Origin: Herminiimonas sp.
GTDB taxonomy: Bacteria; Pseudomonadota; Gammaproteobacteria; Burkholderiales; Burkholderiaceae_D
Reading direction: 5' to 3'
DNA: 64,000 nt
Assembly (NCBI GenBank): GCA_028292665.1
Contig: JAQGLW010000180.1
Location: 1 to 64,000, forward strand
Program-made: the position numbers and the translations under genes
In this document: positions 26,320-34,436 of the stretch, in pieces
Position numbering within the stretch: the first letter of the stretch is position 1
Layout of the letters: every line of letters starts with the position of its first letter
The notes under the pieces: model-generated
Databases searched by the model: none
The model's input: only the letters and a program-made list of their open reading frames with translations
What the model was told of the DNA's origin: nothing

Positions 26320-28407
26320 TTATCTCAGAATCGTGTAAATACTGCTGTAATCGTCTGTCCATGGTCGAATTGCCGATTCCGGTTCGATCGCCGTGACACT
26401 GTCCCTGAGTTCTTTGGCATCGAAGATATCGGCGCGATCGCCGATGAGGACCCAGGCGGATCCCGTCAGGCCTCTGCTTTCATCTTCGTCTGAATCCACC
26501 AGACGCGCCTCTTTGCCGTAGTAGTCGGAAGCGTGCTTCACTACGGGAGCAAGGTCCAGGTTCCGGTTCGATATGTGCACTGCGAGAATGCCGCCGGGCC
26601 TCATATGCCGGAAGTACACCGCGAAAGCCTCGCGTGTCAGCAGATGCACGGGGATGGAGTCGCCGGAGAATGCATCCATCACCAGGACATCGAACTGCTG
26701 CGGAGGTTCGCGCTCAAGCGACAGGCGGGCGTCTCCCATTGCCGTCTCTACAATGGCAGGGCAGTCGGACAGAAAAGTAAACTGTGAACGGGCAAGCCGG
26801 AGCACAAGGGGATTGATTTCATAGAAGCGGTAATAATCGCCCGCACGGCCATAGGCGGCCATGGTGCCGGCGCCGAGGCCTATCACGCCTACCCGCTGCT
26901 GCCCAGCGTGCCGGGTGGCCAGGACCGCCATGCCGGCCCCGCCATTGTCGCCATAGTAAGTGGTCGGCCAGCGCCGCCGCTCACTGTATAGATATTGCGT
27001 ACCATGCAGAATTGCGCCATGGACCAGTTGCCTCACTACATATCCATGGTCATTGGCATCGGTTACCCTGAGCGTCCCATAAAAATTCCGCGCCAGAACC
27101 CGGTGCATGCTGTTTTGCCTGGCGATGCCGGCGACTGCGAGTATCGAGATCAGCGCCACCGTAATCACCATCGCTTTTAGCCACACGCGGTAGCCCGGTA
27201 TGCGAGGACGCGGATCGGCCGGCTCGCGGCGAACCAGCGTCACAATCACCAGGGCGGTTGCAATGGCCGCCGCCGGAAGCTCGTAATTGCTGTTGAACAA
27301 TCGGGGCGCAACGATCGCCACGAACGTGCCGCCTGTCGCTCCGCCCAGTGCGATCATCAGGTAGAAGGACGTCAGATGTTCCGGATGCGGCTTCATCCGT
27401 GCCAATTCGCCATGGCATAACATGCACGAAACGAAAAGGCCGCTGCAGTAAAGCGCGATAGGCACCCATACGCCCTGCACTGCAATCTGCTCCACCAGGT
27501 CGTAATTCATGACGCCAAGCCACACAATGAATACGGGCAGGTACCATATCCTGCGGTACCAGTTGCCGCCTTCGAAACATAGAATGAAGCTCATCAGATA
27601 TAAACCGAGCGGCAGCACCCACAAGAAGGGCACGGGAGCCACGTTCTGCGTCAGGTGGCTGGTCACCGCCATCAGGAGAATCGTCGGACATGCCGCCAAT
27701 ATGGCCCACATCGCTAAAGTGCGTGCGGACGGACGTTGATCTGCCTTCACGTCCGCACGCACATGAACAGTCCTGTGCGCATGCAGTCCGCGCCAGGCCA
27801 GCATCGCGCACAGCAACGTAAAAACGACATAGGCCGCAGACCAGCCAACAGACATGTCCGGTATGGTCAGCCTCGGCTCGAAGAGGGCCGGATAGCTTAA
27901 CAGTCCAAGCATCGATCCGAAATTGGACAGCGCAAAAAGCCGGTAGGGCACCGTCCCGGATTTTTCCCGTGCGAACCACGCCTGGAGCAGCGGGCCGGTG
28001 GTGGAAAGTAAAAAATACGGGAGCCCGATCGCCGCCGCCATGAGCCCGATGATCAGCAAGGTCGGATCTTCGCCGCCCGTCGGTTTCCAGGCGGCGTTCA
28101 GTGTAATCGGCAACACCGCGATGCTTGATGCAAGCAGGAGAATGTGGAGCAGCGCCTGCTTTTTCGGGACGAGAAATCTGCTGGTCCAATGCGCGTAAAG
28201 ATAGCCGAGCAGGAGCAGCACTTGAAAAAACAGCAGGCATGTGCTCCACACTGCTGCGGAGCCGCCGAACCAGGGCAGGAGCATTTTGCCGATGATGGGC
28301 TGGACCTGGAACAAGAGAAAAGCACTCAGGAATATGGTGCAGCCATATAGAAGGGTTAGCATTGTTCTTTTCTTTCCCACGAACTCCGCTGCATCGATCC
28401 GGTCCAT
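26320..28407 (-). CDS. Fused membrane / spermidine synthase-like protein
   Basis: 695 residues. N-terminal half has about 10-12 membrane helices (LFQVQPIIGKMLLPWFGGSA signature), C-terminal half is a spermidine-synthase-like Rossmann domain (VGVIGLGAGTMAAYG, FYEINPLVLRLA, MGDARLSLE, VLVMDAFSGDSIP). Such fusions are common in Proteobacteria and their reaction is not established; the polyamine link is by family only. Start at 28407 chosen for GGAGGAAG five nt upstream. Monocistronic. Confidence 0.85.
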   Translation of the reverse strand: MDRIDAAEFVGKKRTMLTLLYGCTIFLSAFLLFQVQPIIGKMLLPWFGGSAAVWSTCLLFFQVLLLLGYLYAHWTSRFLVPKKQALLHILLLASSIAVLPITLNAAWKPTGGEDPTLLIIGLMAAAIGLPYFLLSTTGPLLQAWFAREKSGTVPYRLFALSNFGSMLGLLSYPALFEPRLTIPDMSVGWSAAYVVFTLLCAMLAWRGLHAHRTVHVRADVKADQRPSARTLAMWAILAACPTILLMAVTSHLTQNVAPVPFLWVLPLGLYLMSFILCFEGGNWYRRIWYLPVFIVWLGVMNYDLVEQIAVQGVWVPIALYCSGLFVSCMLCHGELARMKPHPEHLTSFYLMIALGGATGGTFVAIVAPRLFNSNYELPAAAIATALVIVTLVRREPADPRPRIPGYRVWLKAMVITVALISILAVAGIARQNSMHRVLARNFYGTLRVTDANDHGYVVRQLVHGAILHGTQYLYSERRRWPTTYYGDNGGAGMAVLATRHAGQQRVGVIGLGAGTMAAYGRAGDYYRFYEINPLVLRLARSQFTFLSDCPAIVETAMGDARLSLEREPPQQFDVLVMDAFSGDSIPVHLLTREAFAVYFRHMRPGGILAVHISNRNLDLAPVVKHASDYYGKEARLVDSDEDESRGLTGSAWVLIGDRADIFDAKELRDSVTAIEPESAIRPWTDDYSSIYTILR

Positions 28408-28783
28408 TCGGCTTCCTCCAACGGATGTACAGACTGGTGCTTCAATGCAAAAACTGCAGGTCAACACTTCGTCAGTCGGATAATCCGCCGTTGCCGAAGT
28501 TCAGCCGGCATGCGCAAGAGTTTCAGAGACTTATGAGTAGGATCAAGACAAGTTGCTTCTGCCGCTATAGCCAGGCAAAAGACGATCATGCGGAATGCAT
28601 TGTATAGAGCAAGAAATCGATATTCGGCCGATGACGACCATGGAGGAGAACTGTGCAATACCGGTTTAATGAACCTGCGCCGTGCAGGCTTGCCGGATGT
28701 TTTTTATGCAGGCGGCAATTTTCCCTTGTCGTTGAGAAAGGGAAACTCCGGTTGATGATTGCGCGTACTGGATTTGATGCGGC
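28408..28783. other. Intergenic spacer, 376 nt, nothing seen
   Basis: Between the AI-2E transporter stop and the start of the fused synthase-like gene, both on minus. Short open frames lack ribosome-binding sites. No hairpin with a T run and no repeat noted. Confidence 0.5.
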
Positions 28784-30001
28784 TCACTCGCTCAGCAATT
28801 CCGCCGCCGGTTGCATGCCGTCGACATGCTCGGACACTACGCGCACCATCACGATAATGGGAATGCCCAGCAACAATCCCCAGATTCCCCACAGCCAGCC
28901 CCAGAAAAGCAGCCCGATAAATACCGCTGCGGCATTCATTTTTGCGATTCTTCCGGTCATCCAGGTCGTTATGAACGTGCCGACCAATATGGCCACAGCC
29001 AACGACGAACCGGATACCAGGAACATTTTCGACAGCGATCCGAATTGCATGAAAGCGGTCAGTCCGGTAGCTATTGTAATAATCAACGGACCAAAATACG
29101 GAATGATGTGCAGGCAGCCGGCGGCGACCGCCCACGCTCCCGCATTTTCCAATCCGATCCAGCGAAAGACCATCCATAGCAACAGCGCCAGCAGCATATT
29201 CGTGACCAGCAGCATGAACATATAGTTCTGGATGGATTTGTTGATGTCATCGAGTATATGGACTGTAATTTTTTTTGATGACAGCGACGGCCCGGTTATC
29301 TTCACGAGTTTTCGCTTGAAACTGTCGCCGGACAATAAAAGGAAAAACACCAGGAAGACGACCATCGTCGCCTGGCCGATAACTCCGGCTACACCCATCG
29401 ATCCGGCCCACAACCAATCCTGTATTTTGAACGCGGGGCGGGCAACGACGACAGTTGTTACAGGGACTTGCCTGGAACCCGGGCGGACTCCTGCTGCCTG
29501 ATTGGTCGCTTTTTCTATTTCAGTGGCCGCAGCCTGCATTTGCTGCATCGTGCTGGGTTGACCGTCTTGCGTTTTGGTGATCGCCTGGGATATCTGATGT
29601 GCCGCGTCGGGCAAGCGCACCAGGATCGACTGGAACTCGGCACGCAGTGAATTGGCCACCGCGGCGGCGCCGCACAATAGTGTGATCAATACCAGGCTGG
29701 TTGCGACAATGCGTGGAATCTTTATGCGTTCCAGCCAGGCCACCACCGGAGTCAATGTATAGGAAATGAGAATGCTGAAGACCAACGGAATGAAAAACTT
29801 TTGCGCCCACTGCAGCGCGAACACGAACGCAACCGTCGCCAGGATCGTCAGTGCGATGCCGCGGGCGATAACCGGAATATGAATGCCGGGCAAGTCGGGG
29901 AGTATCGCGGCAAGCTCTTTTTCCGACCCGTCTTCCAGCGGGATAACTTGTTCCGGCGTCGCGCTATCCGGAACTGCATATTCTTTATAGGTGGCGCTCA
30001 T
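28784..30001 (-). CDS. AI-2E family transporter (PerM/YdiK-like)
   Basis: 405 residues. Eight-helix plan with the family end pattern (HIIPYFGPLIITIATGLTAF, FWGWLWGIWGLLLGIPIIV) and a periplasmic middle part. Members include autoinducer-2 exporter TqsA and Na+/H+ antiporters, so the substrate is open. The N-terminal 40 residues are hydrophilic and variable. First of several envelope genes on this strand; no CRP-like site in front. Confidence 0.88.
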   Translation of the reverse strand: MSATYKEYAVPDSATPEQVIPLEDGSEKELAAILPDLPGIHIPVIARGIALTILATVAFVFALQWAQKFFIPLVFSILISYTLTPVVAWLERIKIPRIVATSLVLITLLCGAAAVANSLRAEFQSILVRLPDAAHQISQAITKTQDGQPSTMQQMQAAATEIEKATNQAAGVRPGSRQVPVTTVVVARPAFKIQDWLWAGSMGVAGVIGQATMVVFLVFFLLLSGDSFKRKLVKITGPSLSSKKITVHILDDINKSIQNYMFMLLVTNMLLALLLWMVFRWIGLENAGAWAVAAGCLHIIPYFGPLIITIATGLTAFMQFGSLSKMFLVSGSSLAVAILVGTFITTWMTGRIAKMNAAAVFIGLLFWGWLWGIWGLLLGIPIIVMVRVVSEHVDGMQPAAELLSE

Positions 30002-30236
30002 TGCATACCTGCCTTATGTTGACGTGTGTTCCATGCCGCGGTCAGGCGGCAAGAAGGCGGCAATCCATTGCCACGATTTTTCCGGATCGATTGTACAGGC
30101 AGCTGTCGCCCGGAATGGGAAAACATCGGCAACGATAAAAACAGCCGGCGCCAAGCGGACATCGTTCCCGGCAAAATCTCATGTGGAAACATGATCGATC
30201 CTGCCGGGGCAATGTCCGCTTGCACAGGCAAGCCGG

Positions 30237-30548
30237 TTACTTGATGCGCATATCGTTCTTGACCGACTTCACGCCTTTGACGCTGCGTGCGACTTCGACG
30301 GCCTTGTTGATATCGGCTTGCGATGAGACAAAGCCGCTCAATTGAGCGATGCCTTTGAATGTTTCAACGTTGATTTCACGCGATTTCAAGCTGGGCTCGT
30401 TGAATATTTCTGCCTTTACTTTAGACGTGATGACGGCATCGTCAACATACTCGCCGGTTCCTTCCGACTTCGAAGTCGAAGCGCAGCCGGCCACTGCAAC
30501 CAGCAGCAAGGAAAACAAGATAGTCGCCAAACGTTTGGAAATGTTCAT
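30237..30548 (-). CDS. BON-domain lipoprotein (copy 1)
   Basis: 103 residues. Signal peptide with lipobox VAGCAS, then one BON domain (ITSKVKAEIFNEPSLKSREI, FVSSQADINKAVEVARSVKG). BON domains bind phospholipid and are found in OsmY-type osmotic stress proteins. ATG 30548 chosen by AAGGA at suitable distance. Same length and layout as the copy at 40958. Probably last gene of an operon with the CsbD and Cys-repeat genes. Confidence 0.9.
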   Translation of the reverse strand: MNISKRLATILFSLLLVAVAGCASTSKSEGTGEYVDDAVITSKVKAEIFNEPSLKSREINVETFKGIAQLSGFVSSQADINKAVEVARSVKGVKSVKNDMRIK

Positions 30549-30631
30549 GGTCATGGTCCTTGATAAATGATGAAAAAGATGCCTCGGAATCAAACGGGCC
30601 GATCAAAAGGCATTGCTGCGTTGAGACTGTA

Positions 30632-31180
30632 TTACTTGCCGTACTGCGCTTTTGCGGAAGCGACGCAAGTGTCTTTGGCCGTGCCTGCCAATGCGTCGCA
30701 TTTTTCGATCGCGACCTTGTAGTTGGCATCGCGCTTGTCGTCCCGTGCATCGGCACGCGCGGTCGCCACTTTCTTGTCTGCCGTGGCATCCGCTTTGGCG
30801 GCTACATTGACCGCCTTGGCTTCCTTGATGCATACATTCCTGGCGTTGCCGGTTTGGCTGCCGCACCTGGCTTTTGCGACGTCATACTCGGAATTGGCGA
30901 TTGCGGTACGTGCGCCGGCGCGGGCACGCGGCGTATTTTTGTACTGGGCTTCCGCTCCGGCCGTGGTGCTTGTGCGTACAGCTTCAGCTTCTTCCACGCA
31001 CACATTCTTCGGATTGCCGGTCAGGGAATTGCAATTTTCGCGTGCCGCTTTATAGTCGGTAGCGGCACTTTCCCTGGCTGCTTTATAGGTTGCCTTTGCT
31101 TCGGCGGTTGCGGCTGTCGATACGGTTGCAAAGCCCATGGTTGCCGCAGCGATTAAAATTGTTGCGAATGCTTTTTTCAT
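30632..31180 (-). CDS. Exported three-repeat cysteine protein
   Basis: 182 residues. Signal peptide (MKKAFATILIAAATMGFATV) and three degenerate repeats of about 55 residues, each with a Tyr-x-Ala stretch and a pair of cysteines exactly 11 apart: C50/C61, C106/C117, C161/C172, framing LTGNPKNV-like segments. Each pair could form a disulphide in the periplasm. Otherwise Ala/Lys/Glu-rich and helical. I do not recognise a named family. Between CsbD and BON genes on the same strand. Confidence 0.75.
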   Translation of the reverse strand: MKKAFATILIAAATMGFATVSTAATAEAKATYKAARESAATDYKAARENCNSLTGNPKNVCVEEAEAVRTSTTAGAEAQYKNTPRARAGARTAIANSEYDVAKARCGSQTGNARNVCIKEAKAVNVAAKADATADKKVATARADARDDKRDANYKVAIEKCDALAGTAKDTCVASAKAQYGK

Positions 31181-31245
31181 TGTTTCTCCCTTGATGCTGT
31201 AAAAAGTTGCATACGGAATACGGCCGTGCGCAACACTCCGGATAA

Positions 31246-31461
31246 TCAGGACAGGCGGCTTTCCTTCAAATATTTTTGAAAGGCCGTGATCTGCTTGTCG
31301 GCTTCGTCCAGATCAATGCCATACGATTCCTGAATCCGGCCTGCCAGTTGATCGCGTTTTCCTGCGATGACATCGAGGTGATCGTTAGTCAATTTTCCCC
31401 ATTGCGCTTTCACATGGCCTTTGTATTGCATCCAGTTTCCTTCGATGACGTCCCAGTTCAT
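31246..31461 (-). CDS. CsbD-family stress protein
   Basis: 71 residues from ATG 31461 (GGAG seven nt upstream). Full CsbD pattern: NWDVIEGNWMQYKGHVKAQW, KLTNDHLDVIAGKRDQLAG, RIQESYGI. CsbD proteins are small, hydrophilic, general-stress induced in many bacteria; molecular role unknown. First gene of a likely three-gene operon (CsbD, Cys-repeat protein, BON lipoprotein) with a CRP-like site 180 nt upstream. Confidence 0.92.
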   Translation of the reverse strand: MNWDVIEGNWMQYKGHVKAQWGKLTNDHLDVIAGKRDQLAGRIQESYGIDLDEADKQITAFQKYLKESRLS

Positions 31462-31641
31462 AACAATCTCCATGATGAGCGGCTCAATCGGCAAAAGTGA
31501 CGATCGCATCGCTGTATTTCCATTTCAAAAACCAGATCGAGCAGGTGTGCCGTTGTTGGCATGGCAATCCTGCCGGCGATGCGGATATGTCTTTATTCCG
31601 CATTGATGATCGAACTTTACGTGGGGCGCAGGCTTGCATCG

Positions 31642-31656
31642 GTACGGTGGCGCACA
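31642..31656. promoter_or_regulatory. CRP-like palindrome, strict (site 1)
   Basis: GTACG-gtgg-CGCACA upstream of the CsbD operon. On the minus strand TAAAGT at 31619-31614 lies 21 nt away and would serve as -10. Confidence 0.75.
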
Positions 31657-31748
31657 TTCAACCGGTTATTTCCGAATTTTTATATGCGGGAAGCGGTCTG
31701 CAGCGCGGCATTTTTCGTATGCGCGATACGAGTGGAGATCAACCCGGT

Positions 31749-33782
31749 TTATTTCGCCCGGGATTTGGCGGCTGCCTTGGCGCTATAGATTTTTCCGGGC
31801 GGCGGCGCCACCGGTTTTTTACGCACGTCGCTTGATAATTTTTCGCACTCACTGTCTTTGCCGGGCCCGATGTTCACCAGCGGTATGACGGCGGTCAGCA
31901 CCGGAGCCAGTACGCCCAGCGCAACGGCAGCGCCTGTTTTGAGTGCGAGCACACCCTTGTCGACATTTACTTTGGGGGACTTGAAACTGCCCGTAACATA
32001 GAGCGGCGCCCGCAGCGAGATAATCCGCAAGGTCTTCGTATCCGGTTTGATGGTCAAGGCCAATTGCTCTTGCGCGAGATTGATCTGACCGGCGATATGG
32101 AGAAAGGCGTCTTCTGTGTCGATCAGAAAGGTACGCGTCTGCATCAAGCCATTGGTGACCGCGAAATCGCTTGCCATGCAATTTAATTTTGCCTGCCTGT
32201 CGCCGGTTATCTGCGTGAGAATGACGCTGCCGATATTCAAACCTATCTCTTCCAGTAATAATTTGCTGACGGTTCCGCCATTGATGAACGCCTTGATTTC
32301 GCCATTCGATGATCCCAGCATCGCAGCTATCGAGTTGCCGGTGGCGGACAGCGAAGCGTCGCCATTGATTTCCCCCAGGCTTGCCTGCATGGACTGAAAC
32401 GTCGAAAACAATTGCTTGAGCTTCAAGTGGCGCGCCGATATTTTCATCTGCGCCTTGATCGGTTTTCCGCGTCCATCCATCACGATCGTTGAAGTCAGAT
32501 TGCCGCCGGCGATACCGAAATCGAGCGGCTGCAGCGATAGCACACCGTCCTGCAAGCGCAGATCGGTTACCAGATTCTCAATCGGCAATTGCTTGGCGCG
32601 CAGTATCTTGCGGCCGGTGAATCGGACATCTGCATCAATACTGGTCCAGCGCTCGGTTTTGAATGGTTCTGCCGGTAATACCTTATCCGGCGGCTGCACC
32701 GTCACCGCGTCGCGGTTTGCCTTGCTTGCCTTCGAGTCGGCGCCGATCAGCGGCGCCAGATCCTGAAGTTTGAGAACATTGGAAACAAGCGTGGCCTTGA
32801 GATAAGGGCGAGGCTGTTTCGATTGATATTCAACCGTACCGGACAGATCGCTGGAGCCGACCCTGCCGCTGAATTTTTCATACTTCCACTCACTGCTTTG
32901 TTTACCGATCTTGCCGATCAAACGGCCCTCGGTGGCAAAGGCCGGGGTTTCAGGAAACGGGATGCCGGTCAATGAATATAATTTCGCCATGCTGACCCCC
33001 GCAAGCTTGAGACGCACATCCAGCGCTGCAAAAGAACGCGGATCGGTCAACGTGCCTTTGAATGCGACTGCTGTCTTGCCTATGCGGACATCGGCTTCGA
33101 CGGGGTAGGGCGTACTCTGCTGTTGCAGCGAGAGTATTCCGCCCGCTTTGCCGCCGCCGCTGACAGCTGCCTTGTCCAGCGATCCGGCGACTTTCCAATC
33201 GAGACTGTAGCCGGCCGCGGCACTATCGTTGAGCGTGTCGATGTTCACGGTCAGATCGGCGCGCTTGACGGCGTCGACCAAGTGCACTTTTCCTTTGCTG
33301 AAGCCTATCTGTTTTAATTCGAATTGCCATTTTGAAGATGTGTCGGATTTGAGCGTCCAGTTGTTTTTCCCGTCTTTGGCACGCTCCAGAAACAGAAGCG
33401 GTTCCTCCAGCAGCAAGTTGCGGACGGCGATTTTTTTCCCAAGCAATGCGAGCGGACTCAGGGAAAAAGTCACCTGCCTGACTTCCGCCATGTTGGGCGC
33501 TGCTTTAACCCAGTCCGGATTGCCGAATACGATATCGCGCGCGCTGATGTGCGGCCAGGGAATCCATCCATGCCAACTCGACTCTTCAGCATTCGATCTG
33601 CGCCATTCGATTGAAAGATCGCCATTAATGGCGAACGGCCGGCCGGTCGCTTCGCTTACGCGTGCATTGAGCCACGGCTTGGTGTGGTTCCAATCGTATT
33701 TCAGCAAGACGAAGATGCAGAAGGCGAGCGCGGCAATCAGGCCGGACGCGCTCCACAGCATGATTTTCAGGTAACGAGGCAT
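31749..33782 (-). CDS. AsmA-family protein
   Basis: 677 residues from ATG 33782, preceded by AGGGA. One N-terminal membrane anchor (IMLWSASGLIAALAFCIFVL), then a long beta-rich periplasmic part typical of AsmA/YhdP bridge-like lipid transfer proteins (RPFAINGDLSIEWRRS near the start, AINLAQEQLALTIKPDTK-like end with TGSFKSPKV). It may influence lipid flow to the outer membrane. It follows the DUF3096 gene by 46 nt and probably shares its promoter. Confidence 0.88.
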   Translation of the reverse strand: MPRYLKIMLWSASGLIAALAFCIFVLLKYDWNHTKPWLNARVSEATGRPFAINGDLSIEWRRSNAEESSWHGWIPWPHISARDIVFGNPDWVKAAPNMAEVRQVTFSLSPLALLGKKIAVRNLLLEEPLLFLERAKDGKNNWTLKSDTSSKWQFELKQIGFSKGKVHLVDAVKRADLTVNIDTLNDSAAAGYSLDWKVAGSLDKAAVSGGGKAGGILSLQQQSTPYPVEADVRIGKTAVAFKGTLTDPRSFAALDVRLKLAGVSMAKLYSLTGIPFPETPAFATEGRLIGKIGKQSSEWKYEKFSGRVGSSDLSGTVEYQSKQPRPYLKATLVSNVLKLQDLAPLIGADSKASKANRDAVTVQPPDKVLPAEPFKTERWTSIDADVRFTGRKILRAKQLPIENLVTDLRLQDGVLSLQPLDFGIAGGNLTSTIVMDGRGKPIKAQMKISARHLKLKQLFSTFQSMQASLGEINGDASLSATGNSIAAMLGSSNGEIKAFINGGTVSKLLLEEIGLNIGSVILTQITGDRQAKLNCMASDFAVTNGLMQTRTFLIDTEDAFLHIAGQINLAQEQLALTIKPDTKTLRIISLRAPLYVTGSFKSPKVNVDKGVLALKTGAAVALGVLAPVLTAVIPLVNIGPGKDSECEKLSSDVRKKPVAPPPGKIYSAKAAAKSRAK

Positions 33783-33828
33783 ATTTTTCCCTGGCACGCC
33801 GCCGGCTGCGCTGCGGTGTGCCGTCGAT

Positions 33829-33981
33829 TTATCGCAAAAAATTGCCGGTACCGAAAACACCGATCAAGCCGATGACGATCAAATAGATCGCGACAATAAA
33901 ATTCAACAGGCGCGGCGCGACGAGAATCAGGATCCCGGCGATAAGGGAAACCAGTGGAGCAAGAGCCAGATTGATATTCAT
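33829..33981 (-). CDS. DUF3096-family small membrane protein, 50 aa
   Basis: Begins MNINLALAPLVSLIAGILIL and is almost entirely two hydrophobic helices separated by APRLLNF. Matches DUF3096 proteins, whose role is unknown and which often travel with stress genes. Found by reading the frame directly. Shine-Dalgarno sequence weak. Heads an operon with the AsmA gene. Confidence 0.8.
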   Translation of the reverse strand: MNINLALAPLVSLIAGILILVAPRLLNFIVAIYLIVIGLIGVFGTGNFLR

Positions 33982-34034
33982 GTGGACGTTTTTCTTCTTT
34001 AAAAGGTGTGCAAGTCAAGGCAATAAAAGCGGAC

Positions 34035-34060
34035 TGCGAAAGTGCAACGGCACATTCGCA
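34035..34060. repeat. Inverted repeat near DUF3096 promoter
   Basis: TGCGAAAGTGC, 4-nt spacer, GCACATTCGCA: 10 of 11 arm positions pair. The GTGC/GCAC inner part resembles the CRP-like core but with a spacing two bases shorter, so it is listed separately. Confidence 0.4.
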
Positions 34061-34122
34061 TGAGGCTGACCGGCATTGGCCAATCAGTCAGGCGAGCGTA
34101 CATCGAATTGAAATTCCTCGAT

Positions 34123-34137
34123 GTGCGTTAGCGCACA
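34123..34137. promoter_or_regulatory. CRP-like palindrome, strict (site 2)
   Basis: GTGCG-ttag-CGCACA, a perfect palindrome outside the spacer, preceded by T. First of three in a row. Confidence 0.75.
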
Positions 34138-34218
34138 GAACGCCCCGGCCGAAACGGGAATGACGAATACATGACGGATCGTCGCGCCGAAGTCTGCCTG
34201 CGATCACGTGCCTCTTAT

Positions 34219-34233
34219 GTGCGACAGCGTACA
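34219..34233. promoter_or_regulatory. CRP-like palindrome, strict (site 3)
   Basis: GTGCG-acag-CGTACA; the palindrome extends outward through CTTAT/ATAAG. AATAAA starts 21 nt downstream on the plus strand. Confidence 0.75.
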
Positions 34234-34280
34234 TAAGCCGTTGCGGCGGAAGGCAATAAATGAACGAATGCGGGAGCTAT

Positions 34281-34295
34281 GTACGCCAGCGTACA
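34281..34295. promoter_or_regulatory. CRP-like palindrome, strict (site 4)
   Basis: GTACG-ccag-CGTACA, flanked by GAGCT/AGCTC that lengthen the inverted repeat. TAATAC begins 20 nt downstream, 142 nt before the lipoprotein start. Confidence 0.75.
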
Positions 34296-34436
34296 GAAGC
34301 TCTTGCGGCGCCGGGTAATACTTGAAACAGTGAAGCTCTGCGCGTAAGCGATTGTGCAGAACATCAGCGTGCGCACCGACAAGGAGTCGGTCGATTACAT
34401 CGATGGTTTTTTTGAATCAGATGAAGAGGGAAGTAA

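Larger units (their letters stand above)
33982..34436. other. Divergent regulatory region with three CRP-like sites
   Basis: 455 nt without a gene between DUF3096 (minus) and the ice-binding-like lipoprotein (plus). It contains three strict CRP-like palindromes (34123, 34219, 34281) and another inverted repeat at 34035-34060. Confidence 0.75.
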
